The notes under the pieces: generated by a model
What the model saw: the letters and a program-made list of their open reading frames with translations, nothing else
What the model was told of the DNA's origin: nothing
Databases searched by the model: none
In this document: in pieces, positions 9,666-18,838 of the stretch
Numbering within the stretch: position 1 is the first letter of the stretch
Layout: each line of letters opens with the position of its first letter
Program-made: the position numbers and the translations under genes
Assembly (NCBI RefSeq): GCF_001429505.1
Contig: NZ_LMJW01000004.1
Span: forward strand, 60,531-124,530
Direction of reading: 5' to 3'
Source of the DNA: Allobosea sp. Root483D1
GTDB lineage: Bacteria > Pseudomonadota > Alphaproteobacteria > Rhizobiales > Beijerinckiaceae
DNA length: 64,000 nucleotides

Positions 9666-9695
9666 GTTGGCGCATCCGCTCGTAGACAAAGGAAG

Positions 9696-10103
9696 ATGGA
9701 TCAAGCCATGCGCCGAGAGATCATCGAAGTGCCCGTCATTTCCGAGGCGATCCGCCGACTCGGCGCGCCGACCTCGGCACTGGCCCGCGTCGGTGACCTG
9801 CTCTTCACCTGCGGCATGCCGCCGATCGACGTCACGACCGGCGAGATCGTCAGCGGCGATATCGAGGCGCAGACCCGTGCCGCGATGGATGCGCTCGCCG
9901 TCACCCTGCGCCATGGCGGCTCTTCGCTCGACGAGGTGATCAAGGCGACGATCTTCGTCACCGATCCCGCGTTGATGGCCGGCGTCAACGCAGTCTACCG
10001 GACCTACTTCACCACGGGCTTTCCGGCCCGGACCAGCGCCGCGATCCGGCCCTGGCCGTTGCCCTTCGACATCGAGATCGAATGCGTCGCCGCGCTCGGC
10101 TGA
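9696..10103 (+). CDS. Rid-family (RidA/YjgF-like) protein
   Basis: A 135-aa Rid protein. Seen: LLFTCGMPPIDVTTGEIV, VIKATIFVTDP and the C-terminal FPARTSAAIR and FDIEIECVAAL; the conserved arginine of the imine/enamine deaminase site is in PARTSA. These proteins hydrolyse reactive enamines and imines or act in ring-cleavage pathways. AAGGA lies only 2 bp from the ATG at 9696 and 14 bp from one at 9708, so the start is uncertain by four residues. Co-directional with tetR and probably co-transcribed. Confidence 0.88.
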   Translation: MDQAMRREIIEVPVISEAIRRLGAPTSALARVGDLLFTCGMPPIDVTTGEIVSGDIEAQTRAAMDALAVTLRHGGSSLDEVIKATIFVTDPALMAGVNAVYRTYFTTGFPARTSAAIRPWPLPFDIEIECVAALG

Positions 10104-10107
10104 ACCC

Positions 10108-10194
10108 GTCATTGCGAGGAGCGCAGCGACGAAGCAATCCAGAAGGACGTAGAGCGCTACCGCCCCTGGATTGCTTCGCTGCGCTCGCAATGAC
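10108..10194. repeat. REP-like palindromic element between convergent genes
   Basis: An 87-bp imperfect inverted repeat. The left arm begins GTCATTGCGAGGAGCGCAGC and the right arm ends GCTGCGCTCGCAATGAC. Rhizobial genomes carry many such elements. It fills the gap between the convergent Rid and M20 genes and could terminate transcription in both directions. Confidence 0.85.
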
Positions 10195-10202
10195 GCTTCG
10201 AT

Positions 10203-11447
10203 TCAGCGGTCCGCCCGCGCCACCACCGTATGCAAGAGCACGTTGAGGCCGGGCTCGAGATCATCCGGCGTGCACAATTCCCCATTGTTGTGGGTGATGC
10301 CGCCCTTGCAGGGCGCGAAGATCATCGTCGTCGGCGCATGGCGGGCGACGAAATAGGCGTCGTGCCCGGCCTGGCTGAGAATGTCGCGCGTGCGGTAGCC
10401 GAGCTCGAGCGAGGTGGCGCGGACCTGCTCGATCAACTCGTCGACAAAAACCTTGCCGCCCCAGTTCCAGACATCGAGGATCTCGGCCGTGCAATCGGCC
10501 CGCGCCGCAGCCTCGTGGATGGCGCGGCGCACGCGCTCGGCCATCACCGCTGCGGTTTCCGGGTCGGCATGGCGGACATCGCAGGTCGCCTGTGCCCAGT
10601 CCGAGAGGATGCCCGGCTTGTTCGGCCAAGCCACGAGGCGCGAGGCCGTCGCCTTGCCGCCGCTGCCGGCATGCTCCCAGCCGAGATCGTCGACTGCCAC
10701 CAACAGGCGCGCGCCGGCGATGAGCGCGTTCCTGCGCCGCTCCATCGGCCAGGGGCCGGTATGGGCGGTCTCGCCGCGGAACTCGACCAGCATGCCGGTG
10801 CTGGAAAAGCCGCCGATGACGACGCCGACCTGCATGCCCTCGCGGTCGAGGATCGGCCCCTGCTCGATATGGAACTCGACATAGGCGTCGAAGGGATGGG
10901 GGGCCGCCTCCATCTCGCCGCGATAGCCGATGCGATCGAGCTCCTCTTCGATCGTCCTGCCGTCGTCATCGCGCCGGCCCAGCGCCCAGTCGAGTGTATA
11001 GGCGCCGGTGAAGCAGCCGGAGCCGACCATGGGCGGCGAGAAGCGCCCGCCCTCCTCATTGGTCCAGTTGACGACCTCGATCGGCCGCTTGGTGCGGTGG
11101 CCGAGCTGGTCGAGCGTGCGGCAGACCTCAAGCCCGCCGAGCACGCCAGCGATGCCGTCGAAGCGCCCGCCATTCACCTGCGTGTCGAGATGGCTGCCCA
11201 TCACCACCGGCGGCAGGCTGTCGTCCTGCCCGGCCCGGCGCGCGAAGATGTTGCCGATGCCGTCGACGCGCACGCTCAGCCCGGCCTGCTGGCACCAGTC
11301 GATGAAGACGTCGCGCACCTCTTTGTCGGCATCGCCGAGCGCCAGCCGCGACAGACCGCCCGGTCGGCCGGTGCCGATCTCGCCCGAGCGCTCGATCGTC
11401 GTCCAGAAGCGCCCGATATCGATGCGCGCAGTCGCTGGCAGGCCCAT
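10203..11447 (-). CDS. M20-family Zn-dependent amidohydrolase (N-carbamoyl amino acid hydrolase type)
   Basis: A 414-aa M20/M28-like amidase of the hydantoinase/carbamoylase group. MGSHLDTQVNGGRFDGIAGVLGGL carries the first metal ligands (His, Asp), NEEGGRF the catalytic glutamates and EFHIEQGPILDREG the next ligand region; the C-terminus has SQAGHDAYFVA. Such enzymes cleave N-carbamoyl amino acids, ureidoglycolate-type compounds or allantoate. The neighbours do not settle the substrate. A second M20 enzyme lies at 55480. Divergent from the sugar importer at 11841. Confidence 0.88.
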   Translation of the reverse strand: MGLPATARIDIGRFWTTIERSGEIGTGRPGGLSRLALGDADKEVRDVFIDWCQQAGLSVRVDGIGNIFARRAGQDDSLPPVVMGSHLDTQVNGGRFDGIAGVLGGLEVCRTLDQLGHRTKRPIEVVNWTNEEGGRFSPPMVGSGCFTGAYTLDWALGRRDDDGRTIEEELDRIGYRGEMEAAPHPFDAYVEFHIEQGPILDREGMQVGVVIGGFSSTGMLVEFRGETAHTGPWPMERRRNALIAGARLLVAVDDLGWEHAGSGGKATASRLVAWPNKPGILSDWAQATCDVRHADPETAAVMAERVRRAIHEAAARADCTAEILDVWNWGGKVFVDELIEQVRATSLELGYRTRDILSQAGHDAYFVARHAPTTMIFAPCKGGITHNNGELCTPDDLEPGLNVLLHTVVARADR

Positions 11448-11840
11448 GAATGTCCCCCGATGCCGGACGCTGAGCGCGCCGCTTCGAGAGCCACAATCGA
11501 GGCGGCCGCCCGCTCATGGCAAATCGATATTGGTGATGGGTTTCTCCGGTCGGGGTGGAACGGTCAGGTACGCGCTCCGGTATGTCATCGGCGCAGAAGG
11601 CGCTTGACAGGCGCGCATGCGAAGTGGAATGATTATTCTATTGAATATCGAAAACGGTTTTTTTGTTTCGTTTTGAATGAAGCGCAGAGTCGGCGGCCGC
11701 GCTCGAAGCGCGTCCTCCCTTCTTCGCCATCCAGGTAGTCCGCGACGCTTCGCGGCCCGCCAAATCGCCCGAAAACCGGCCGATCGAACCCGATCGGACC
11801 GATAACGAAAGCGGGGGACATCCCCGCAAGGGAGGATGAG
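11448..11840. promoter_or_regulatory. Divergent intergenic region upstream of sugar ABC importer
   Basis: A 393-bp gap between divergent genes. Around 11630-11690 it turns AT-rich and carries the short perfect palindrome AAAACGGTTTT (11651-11661), a plausible LacI/DeoR-type operator core. GGGAGG sits before the ATG at 11841. No regulator gene is adjacent. No convincing ORF was found. Confidence 0.4.
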
Positions 11841-12776
11841 ATGAAGCGGTTTCTCGCAGGGATGATTGCTGTCGCCGCCATCGCGGTCGCAGGAGCGACG
11901 CCAAGCGTCGCGCAGCAGACCAGGATCATCGTCGTCAGCCATGGCCAGGCCGCGGACCCGTTCTGGTCGGTGGTGAAGAACGGCGTCGCCAAGGCCGCCG
12001 CCGACCTCAAGGTCGCCGTCGACTACCGCGCTCCCGAGACCTTCGACATGGTCGCGATGAGCCAGCTGATCGACGCCGCGGTGAACCAGAGGCCGGCCGG
12101 TCTCGTCGTTTCGATCCCCGATGCCTCGGCGCTCGGCCCCTCCATCCAGAAGGCGGTCGCCGCCGGCATCCCGGTGATCTCGATGAATTCGGGCTCCGAT
12201 GTCTCGAAGAAGCTCGGCGCCCTCCTGCATGTCGGCCAGGACGAGTTTGACGCCGGCAAGGCCGCCGGCGAGAAGCTCGCCAGCATGGGCGGCAAGGTCG
12301 GCGTCTGCGTCAACCACGAGGTCGGCAATGTCGCGCTCGATTTGCGCTGCAAGGGCTTCGCCGAAGGCTTCAAGGGCAAGGTCACGGTCCTGCCGGTCTC
12401 GAACGATCCGACCGAGATCCGCTCCAAGGTCAAGGCGGCGCTCTCTGACGCCAGCGTCGACACGGTGATGGCGCTCAGCGCCTCGCTTGGCGGCGAGCCG
12501 ACCCTGGCGGGCGTCAAGGAAGCCGGCAAAATCGCGACCGTCCGTGTCGCCACCTTCGATCTCTCGGCCAACTTCCTCAAGGCGATCGCGGCGGGCGAAG
12601 CGGCCTTCGGCATCGACCAGCAGCAGTTCCTGCAGGGCTACCTGCCGGTCGCCTTCCTGGCGCTCAATGCCGAATACGGCTTGGTGCCCGGCGGCAACGT
12701 CCCGTCCGGCCCGAACCTTATCACCAAGGAGAAGGCGGCCCAGGTCGTCGACCTCTCGGCCAAGGGCATCCGCTGA
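11841..12776 (+). CDS. Sugar ABC transporter substrate-binding protein (RbsB-like)
   Basis: A 311-aa periplasmic sugar-binding protein (Peripla_BP_4). Signal peptide ending in ATPSVAQQ; then IIVVSHGQAADPFWSVVKNG and GLVVSIPDASAL, as in ribose/xylose-type binding proteins. AAGGGAGGATGAG directly before the ATG is a strong ribosome site. First gene of an importer with the permease (12843) and ATPase (13994). The sugar or polyol is unknown; the downstream Gfo/Idh/MocA dehydrogenase suggests a polyol or sugar oxidised at once after uptake. Confidence 0.92.
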   Translation: MKRFLAGMIAVAAIAVAGATPSVAQQTRIIVVSHGQAADPFWSVVKNGVAKAAADLKVAVDYRAPETFDMVAMSQLIDAAVNQRPAGLVVSIPDASALGPSIQKAVAAGIPVISMNSGSDVSKKLGALLHVGQDEFDAGKAAGEKLASMGGKVGVCVNHEVGNVALDLRCKGFAEGFKGKVTVLPVSNDPTEIRSKVKAALSDASVDTVMALSASLGGEPTLAGVKEAGKIATVRVATFDLSANFLKAIAAGEAAFGIDQQQFLQGYLPVAFLALNAEYGLVPGGNVPSGPNLITKEKAAQVVDLSAKGIR

Positions 12777-12782
12777 GCTTAG

Positions 12783-12804
12783 GGCGGCGCCGGCCGGCGC
12801 CGCC
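12783..12804 (+). terminator. GC-rich stem-loop between binding-protein and permease genes
   Basis: A perfect 22-bp palindrome with arms GGCGGCGCCGG and CCGGCGCCGCC, followed by TTT. Such hairpins after a binding-protein gene commonly stabilise its mRNA or attenuate the permease genes; either role fits. Confidence 0.7.
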
Positions 12805-12842
12805 TTTCCTCCCGGATCGTTCGGAAGCTCAGGAGGCGCGCC

Positions 12843-13991
12843 ATGACGACGTCGACCGCCGATCTCGCTGCGGGCCCGTCCCGGCCCAATGACCCTGCTG
12901 CAGAGGCCCGTGACGAGCGTTTGCGCCGCGTCTCGCTTCTCGCCCGGCTGATGCGCCGGCCCGAGCTTGGCGCGGTCGCCGGCCTCGTCCTGGTGACCGT
13001 CTTCTTCGGCCTCACCGCCAACCCTGCGATGTTCACCCTCGCCGGGGTGATGACGGTGCTCTCGCCGGCATCGCAGCTCGGCATCCTCGCCATCGCTGCG
13101 GCGCTGCTGATGATTGGCGGCGAGTTCGACCTCTCGATCGGCTCGATGATCGCCTTCGCCGGCCTCGTCTTCGGCGCGCTGATCGTCGTCGGCGATCTGC
13201 CATTGCTGGCGGCGATCGTCGCGACCTTCGTCTTCGCCGGTTTGATGGGGGCGGTGAACGGCCAGATCGTCATCCGCACCCGCCTGCCTTCCTTCATCGT
13301 CACGCTCGCCTTTCTCTTCATCCTGCGCGGGCTCTCGCTGGTCGGTCTGAAATGGGCGACGGGCGGCTCGACGCAATTGCGTGGGATCGGCGACAAGGCG
13401 GGCGACGGCATCGTCCGCGAGCTCTTCTCCGGCCAGGCGCTGGAGGGGCTGTTCGCCTGGCTGGCGCAGGCCAACCTGATCGCCAAGTTTCCCAACGGCA
13501 CGCCGACTGTGACCGGCGTTCCGGTCGGGGTGCTCTGGTTCCTCGCCATCGCTGCGCTCGCGACTTATGTCCTGTTGCGCACGCGCTTCGGCAACTGGAT
13601 CTTCGCTGCCGGGGGCGATCCCAATGCGGCCCGCAATTCCGGCGTGCCCGTGAACATGGTCAAGACGACCCTATTCGTGCTGACCGCCTGCGCCGCCACC
13701 CTCGTTGCCATCCTGACCGTGCTCGACGCGGGCTCGACCGATGCCCGCCGCGGCTTCCAGAAGGAGTTCGAGGCGATCATCGCCGCGGTGATCGGTGGCT
13801 GCCTCCTCACCGGCGGCTACGGCTCGGCGGTCGGTGCCTTCTTCGGCGCGATCATCTTCGGCATGGTCTCGATCGGCCTGACCTACACCAGCTTCGACAG
13901 CGACTGGTTCCAGGTCTTCCTTGGCGGCATGCTGCTGCTCGCCGTGCTGTTCAACAACTTCATCCGCCGCAAGGCGACAGGGGAGCGCTGA
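12843..13991 (+). CDS. Sugar ABC transporter permease (RbsC-like)
   Basis: A 382-aa BPD_transp_2 permease with a charged N-terminus (about 45 residues) and roughly ten hydrophobic segments. Landmarks are [20 protein letters not shown] near 95-115, the [16 protein letters not shown] segment and the sequence [16 protein letters not shown] near 255-270, a hallmark of ribose/xylose permeases. CAGGAGG precedes the ATG. Only 2 bp separate its stop from the ATPase start. Confidence 0.92.
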   Translation: MTTSTADLAAGPSRPNDPAAEARDERLRRVSLLARLMRRPELGAVAGLVLVTVFFGLTANPAMFTLAGVMTVLSPASQLGILAIAAALLMIGGEFDLSIGSMIAFAGLVFGALIVVGDLPLLAAIVATFVFAGLMGAVNGQIVIRTRLPSFIVTLAFLFILRGLSLVGLKWATGGSTQLRGIGDKAGDGIVRELFSGQALEGLFAWLAQANLIAKFPNGTPTVTGVPVGVLWFLAIAALATYVLLRTRFGNWIFAAGGDPNAARNSGVPVNMVKTTLFVLTACAATLVAILTVLDAGSTDARRGFQKEFEAIIAAVIGGCLLTGGYGSAVGAFFGAIIFGMVSIGLTYTSFDSDWFQVFLGGMLLLAVLFNNFIRRKATGER

Positions 13992-13993
13992 AC

Positions 13994-14791
<798 letters not shown>

Positions 14792-14812
14792 TGTGCCGCC
14801 TACCCTGACGCT

Positions 14813-14910
14813 GTCATCCCGGGCGACCGCAGGGAGACCCGGGATCCATTCCGGAACGGTTCAGGAATGGATCCCGGATCAGCGCGGCTTCGCCGCTTGT
14901 CCGGGATGAC
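14813..14910. repeat. REP-like palindrome, copy 1 of family B
   Basis: A 98-bp element bounded by GTCATCCCGG and CCGGGATGAC with inner 14-bp arms CCGGGATCCATTCC (14839-14852) and GGAATGGATCCCGG (14864-14877). The same architecture recurs at 16640-16749. It lies between the ATPase gene and the dehydrogenase gene. Confidence 0.9.
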
Positions 14911-14941
14911 CGGGCATTTTTGACGAGAAAAGGATCTCCTC

Positions 14942-16054
14942 ATGCGCGCGCTCGGCGTTGGCCTGATCGGCACCGGCTATATGGGCAAGTGCCATGCGCT
15001 CGCCTGGAACGCCGTCGCCCCGGTCTTCGGCGACGTGCCGCGTCCGAAGCTCGCCGTGCTCTGCGAGGTCGACGAAGCCCTGGCGGCGCAGCGTGCCGGC
15101 GAGTTCGGCTTCGCCGAGGCGACCGCCGACTGGAAGGCGCTCATCGCCCATCCCGATGTCGACGTCGTCTCGATCACCACGCCGAACGCTTTTCATGCCG
15201 AGATGGCGATCGCCGCGCTTTCCGCCGGCAAGCATGTCTGGTGCGAGAAGCCGATGGCGACCAGCCTTGGTGATGCCGAAGCGATGCTGGCGGCGGCGAA
15301 GGCGGCCGGCGCGGTCGCAGCGCTCGGCTACAACTACATCCAGAATCCGGCGATCCGCCTGGCGAAACGCCTGATTGCGGATGGCACGATCGGCGAGGTC
15401 AACCATGTCCGCGTCGAGATGGACGAGGACTTCATGGCCGATGCCGGCGCGTTCTTCTCCTGGAAAAGCGAGGCCGCCTCCGGGCATGGCGCGCTCGACG
15501 ATTTCGGCGTGCATGCCTTCTCGCTGATCAAGGTGCTCATCGGCGAGGTCGATTCGGTGATGGCCGACATGGCCAGGCCCTATCCAGAGCGGCCGCTCGC
15601 GGCCGGTGGCAGCCGTCCGGTCGAGACACACGATATCGCCACGCTGCTGCTGCGCCTCTCGACTGGCGCCTCCGGGCTCGTCGCCCTCAACCGCTCGGCC
15701 TGGGGCCGCAAGGGCCGGATCGCCCTGCAGGTCTTCGGCGCCAAGGGCACGATCGCCTATGATCAGGAGCGGATGAACGAGGTCGAGCTCTATACCGCCG
15801 AGGGCGCCAGCGACGTCCGGGGCTTTCGCCGCATCCTGACCGCCCCGGCGCACGAGCCCTATGGCCGCTTCATCCCGGCGCCCGGCCATGGCCTCGGCTT
15901 CAACGAGCTCAAGATCATCGAATGTCGCGAGTTGTTGCGGGCCATTGCCGGCGAGCCCGCGCATCTCCTCGATTTCGCGGCGGGCCTGCGCATCGAGCGC
16001 ACTGTCGAGGCTGCGGCCCGGAGTTTCCGCGACAAGCGCTGGACGAGCGTCTGA
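14942..16054 (+). CDS. Gfo/Idh/MocA-family NAD(P)-dependent oxidoreductase
   Basis: A 370-aa sugar or polyol dehydrogenase. The Rossmann motif GLIGTGYMGKCHALAW is at residues 7-22; SAGKHVWCEKPMATSLGDAE carries the family's EKP motif with its catalytic lysine. The C-terminal domain includes EASGHGALDDFGVHAF-like residues with the conserved His. AAGGA precedes the ATG. It probably oxidises the compound imported by the upstream ABC system (inference from order). Related to inositol and xylose dehydrogenases, not distinguishable here. Confidence 0.9.
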   Translation: MRALGVGLIGTGYMGKCHALAWNAVAPVFGDVPRPKLAVLCEVDEALAAQRAGEFGFAEATADWKALIAHPDVDVVSITTPNAFHAEMAIAALSAGKHVWCEKPMATSLGDAEAMLAAAKAAGAVAALGYNYIQNPAIRLAKRLIADGTIGEVNHVRVEMDEDFMADAGAFFSWKSEAASGHGALDDFGVHAFSLIKVLIGEVDSVMADMARPYPERPLAAGGSRPVETHDIATLLLRLSTGASGLVALNRSAWGRKGRIALQVFGAKGTIAYDQERMNEVELYTAEGASDVRGFRRILTAPAHEPYGRFIPAPGHGLGFNELKIIECRELLRAIAGEPAHLLDFAAGLRIERTVEAAARSFRDKRWTSV

Positions 16055-16083
16055 GGACCTGCTTCGCTGGAACAGGTCCCGGT

Positions 16084-16108
16084 CGCGAAAGTGGGTCCCA
16101 CTTTCGCG
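16084..16108. repeat. Hairpin CGCGAAAGTGGG/CCCACTTTCGCG
   Basis: A perfect 12-bp inverted repeat around a single base, just after the dehydrogenase gene. It resembles short repeats common in rhizobial intergenic DNA and may also act as a terminator. Confidence 0.7.
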
Positions 16109-16126
16109 GGATATACTCTAGGGATA

Positions 16127-16144
16127 TCGTTCGTATACGAACGA
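16127..16144. promoter_or_regulatory. Operator palindrome upstream of MarR gene
   Basis: Perfect 18-bp palindrome TCGTTCGTATACGAACGA, ending 9 bp before the MarR start codon. Position and symmetry suit autoregulation by the MarR protein. Its GTTCG-TATA-CGAAC core resembles the GTTTG-TAnn-CAAAC palindromes at 19713 and 20014. Confidence 0.75.
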
Positions 16145-16153
16145 GGATCAGCG

Positions 16154-16609
16154 ATGGCGCGACCGAGCAATGCGGCCGAGACGCCCGAGCCTGCCGACGA
16201 GAGCTATGATCTCGCCGAGCAGGTCGGCTTCATCATGCGCCAGGTGGCGCAGCGCCATGTCTCGATCTTCAATGAGATCATGGGCACCGACCTGACGCCG
16301 ACGCAATGGGCGGTGCTGGCGCGGCTCTATCAGGATGGCGGTTCCTCGCAGAACCTGCTCGGCCGCCAGACCGCGATGGACGCCGCCACGATCAAGGGCG
16401 TGGTCGACCGGCTGCTCAAGCGCAAGCTGGTGCAGACCAAACCCGATCCCGAGGATGGCCGGCGGCTCATCGTCGAACTCAGCCCGGCCGGCATCGACTA
16501 CACCCGCGAGCTTCTGCCCAAGGCGGAGACGGTGACCAAGGTGACGCTGGCGCCGCTCGCGACCAACCAGCGGGCGACGCTGATCGCCCTGCTGAAGCAG
16601 CTGCGCTGA
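16154..16609 (+). CDS. MarR-family transcriptional regulator
   Basis: A 151-aa winged-helix regulator. DLTPTQWAVLARLYQDGGSSQNLLGRQTAMDAATIKGVVDRL is the helix-turn-helix region (residues about 45-90), followed by the wing LVQTKPDPEDGRRLIVEL. Start at 16154 (MARPSN), with GAGG upstream; an earlier in-frame start would place the operator inside the gene. Likely represses itself through the palindrome at 16127 and possibly the divergent operons at 18839 and 20065. The effector is unknown. Confidence 0.9.
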   Translation: MARPSNAAETPEPADESYDLAEQVGFIMRQVAQRHVSIFNEIMGTDLTPTQWAVLARLYQDGGSSQNLLGRQTAMDAATIKGVVDRLLKRKLVQTKPDPEDGRRLIVELSPAGIDYTRELLPKAETVTKVTLAPLATNQRATLIALLKQLR

Positions 16610-16639
16610 GGCTCTTTAGGTCAATCCACACAAACGCTG

Positions 16640-16749
16640 GTCATCCCGGGCGACCGAAGGGAGACCCGGGATCCATTCCTGAGCCTTTCCAATTGGCGTT
16701 CCGGAATGGATCCCGGCTCTGCGCCGCTTCGCGGCTTGGCCCGAATGAC
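16640..16749. repeat. REP-like palindrome, copy 2 of family B
   Basis: A 110-bp element with the same ends (GTCATCCCGG at left, ATGAC at right) and the same inner arms CCGGGATCCATTCC (16666-16679) and GGAATGGATCCCGG (16703-16716) as the copy at 14813, with a longer centre. It lies between the convergent MarR and fusion genes. Confidence 0.9.
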
Positions 16750-16774
16750 TTGGGCTTGGGTTTTCGCGACGCAA

Positions 16775-18817
16775 CTAACTGATCACGTAGCAGTCGCAGC
16801 TGTCCGCCATCGCCTTGGCTTCTTCGAGATCGCTCGAAGCACTGGCATGGATAGCGAAGAGCGGATCGCCTGCGGCGACCGTATCGCCGACATGGCGGCG
16901 CAGGTCGATGCCCGCCGCCTTGTCGAAGGGCGCTCCGGCGCGCCTTGCGATACCGGCGACCGCCCAGCCGTCGATCTCCGTGACCGTGCCGGCCGTGGGC
17001 GAGCGTACCGTATGGACGAGCAGACCGGGCGCGACCGGCGGCTCGCGCCGCCCCTGCGCATCAATGATCCGCTCGAAGGCGGCGCGTGCAGCGCCGGAGC
17101 GCAACAGCTCTTCGGCCCGTGCGCGTCCGGCCGCGACCGAGCCCAGCGCCGGGTCCCAGGCGAGGATATGGCTGGCGAAGAACAGCGCCTTCTCGACGAG
17201 GTCGGCCGGCGCCTGCGGGTCGTTGTCGAGCACCCAGCCGACATCGCGGCATTCCAGCGCCGGGCCGATGCCGCGCCCGATCGGCCGGGTTCCGTCGGTC
17301 GGGAAGGCCTGGACGACGAGGCCGAGCCCGGCTCCGACCGTTTCGAACAACAATGCGAGTTCGGCGGCCTCGGCCTCGCTCTTCAGCTTGGCGCGCGGGC
17401 CATAGGGCAGGTCGACGATGACATGGGTCGAGCCGGCGGTGAACTTCTTCGACAGGATCGAGGCAACCGACCAGCGATTCGAATCGATGCCGAGCGGCCG
17501 CGTGATCGCGTTCATCACGTCGTCGACGACCGAATGGTTCAGCCGCCCGTTCCAGGCGATGCAGCCGCGCGCCTTTTCCACGCAGGCACGCAGCTCGGCC
17601 GGGTTGAGTTCGACGCGGGCGAGGGCCTCCATCGCATCGGCCGTGCCGGCCGCCGAGGTGATGGCGCGCGAGGACGTCTTCGGCATCAGGAAGGCGCCGT
17701 GCGCGGCGACGATCGGCACGACGATCAGCGTGATCCGGCTGCCGGGAATGCCGCCCATCGAGTGCTTGTCGACGACGATCTTGTCCGGCCAGGTGATTTT
17801 TTGCGCGAAGCGGCTGCGCACCCGCGCCAGCGCGACGACCTCGGCGTCGGAGAGCTTCTGCGTCGCCGCGACCAGGAAGGCTGCGACCTCGCCATCGGGA
17901 TAGCGGGCTTCGACGATGTCGCGGATCAGCGTGTGGTACTGGGCTTCCGAGAGCTCGCCGCCCTGGATCTTGCGGGTCAGCGCGGCGCGGCTCTCGGGCG
18001 AAGGCGTGCGCCGGAGCGTGACCTCGCTGCCCTCGGGCAGGCCGAGCTCGTCGAAGGCCTCTGACGACATGCCGATCTCGTCGCCGGCGAGCAGCGAGGG
18101 CAGGTCGATGACCTGCACGTCCGAGCGGGTGCTGGCCGTCGCTCCCGAAATCTCGATCCGGCCCGGCCCGAGATAATCGAAGCCGTTGACGATCTCGCCC
18201 TTGGCCGGGAGATAGGCGCAATGCGCCCGGCCGGCGAAGAGCGGCAAACGGCGCAGCCGCATCGTGTTGGCGGCGGCCTCGACTGCGGCAATGAAGCGCT
18301 CGACACCGATCTCGACGCTCTGGTCGTTGCAGATCGTTGCCGCCCGGATCCCTTCCGGGCGCGGCTCGACCGTGCGCGACAGGCGCTTCTCGATGGCCTC
18401 GCCGCTCTCGCGCCCGCGCCCGGCGATGCGGGCGGCGAGCACTTCGGGCGGCGCGGTCACCTCGACGACGACGAAGCGCGGCAGGCGTTTGGCGAGCGCC
18501 GCGATCGTGGCACGCGAGCCGTTGGCGATGACGTTGCGGCCGGCCTCGACCAGGCGTTTCAGCTCGGCCGGCAGGCCGTAGCGCAGGCCATGGGCGCCCC
18601 AGGTGATCAGGAAGTCGCCCTTAGCCTCGCGCGCGTCGAAGGCCTCGTCCGTCGCCGCCTCGTGGTCCTCGCCCGGCGAGCCGGCCGGGCGGGTGACGAC
18701 GCGCCGCGCGAAGACATAGCGGCCGGTCGGCTCCAGCAGCGTGCGGGCGCCGTCGATCAGCGAGTCCTTGCCGGCCCCGCTTGGGCCGACGACGAGGAAG
18801 AAGGTACCTTGCCGCAT
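16775..18817 (-). CDS. Fusion: ribose-1,5-bisphosphokinase (PhnN) plus thymidine/AMP-phosphorylase-like enzyme
   Basis: A 680-aa two-domain protein in one uninterrupted frame. Residues 1-185 match PhnN, with Walker A GPSGAGKDS at 11-19 and FARRVVTRPAG; PhnN makes PRPP from ribose 1,5-bisphosphate and ATP. Residues 186-680 match nucleoside/nucleotide phosphorylases: KHSMGGIPGSRITLIVVPI and PKTSSRAITSAAGTADAMEA. The GGIPGS form resembles archaeal AMP phosphorylases and 'type 2' thymidine phosphorylases rather than E. coli DeoA. A logical combined reaction is NMP + Pi to base + ribose-1,5-bisphosphate, then to PRPP. An internal ATG at 18262 sits exactly at the domain border. It follows the NadC-like gene by 21 bp, so the two are likely one operon. 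Direction and nucleotide are inference. Confidence 0.88.
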   Translation of the reverse strand: MRQGTFFLVVGPSGAGKDSLIDGARTLLEPTGRYVFARRVVTRPAGSPGEDHEAATDEAFDAREAKGDFLITWGAHGLRYGLPAELKRLVEAGRNVIANGSRATIAALAKRLPRFVVVEVTAPPEVLAARIAGRGRESGEAIEKRLSRTVEPRPEGIRAATICNDQSVEIGVERFIAAVEAAANTMRLRRLPLFAGRAHCAYLPAKGEIVNGFDYLGPGRIEISGATASTRSDVQVIDLPSLLAGDEIGMSSEAFDELGLPEGSEVTLRRTPSPESRAALTRKIQGGELSEAQYHTLIRDIVEARYPDGEVAAFLVAATQKLSDAEVVALARVRSRFAQKITWPDKIVVDKHSMGGIPGSRITLIVVPIVAAHGAFLMPKTSSRAITSAAGTADAMEALARVELNPAELRACVEKARGCIAWNGRLNHSVVDDVMNAITRPLGIDSNRWSVASILSKKFTAGSTHVIVDLPYGPRAKLKSEAEAAELALLFETVGAGLGLVVQAFPTDGTRPIGRGIGPALECRDVGWVLDNDPQAPADLVEKALFFASHILAWDPALGSVAAGRARAEELLRSGAARAAFERIIDAQGRREPPVAPGLLVHTVRSPTAGTVTEIDGWAVAGIARRAGAPFDKAAGIDLRRHVGDTVAAGDPLFAIHASASSDLEEAKAMADSCDCYVIS

Positions 18818-18838
18818 TCCCTTGGCCGCATTCCCTGC

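Noticed and set aside
11514..13376. 620-codon minus-strand ORF opposite the sugar importer genes
   Set aside because: Low-complexity charged sequence opposite two well-supported genes.
16706..18064. Long plus-strand ORF opposite the PhnN-phosphorylase fusion
   Set aside because: Shadow ORF; no domain and composition typical of antisense reading.
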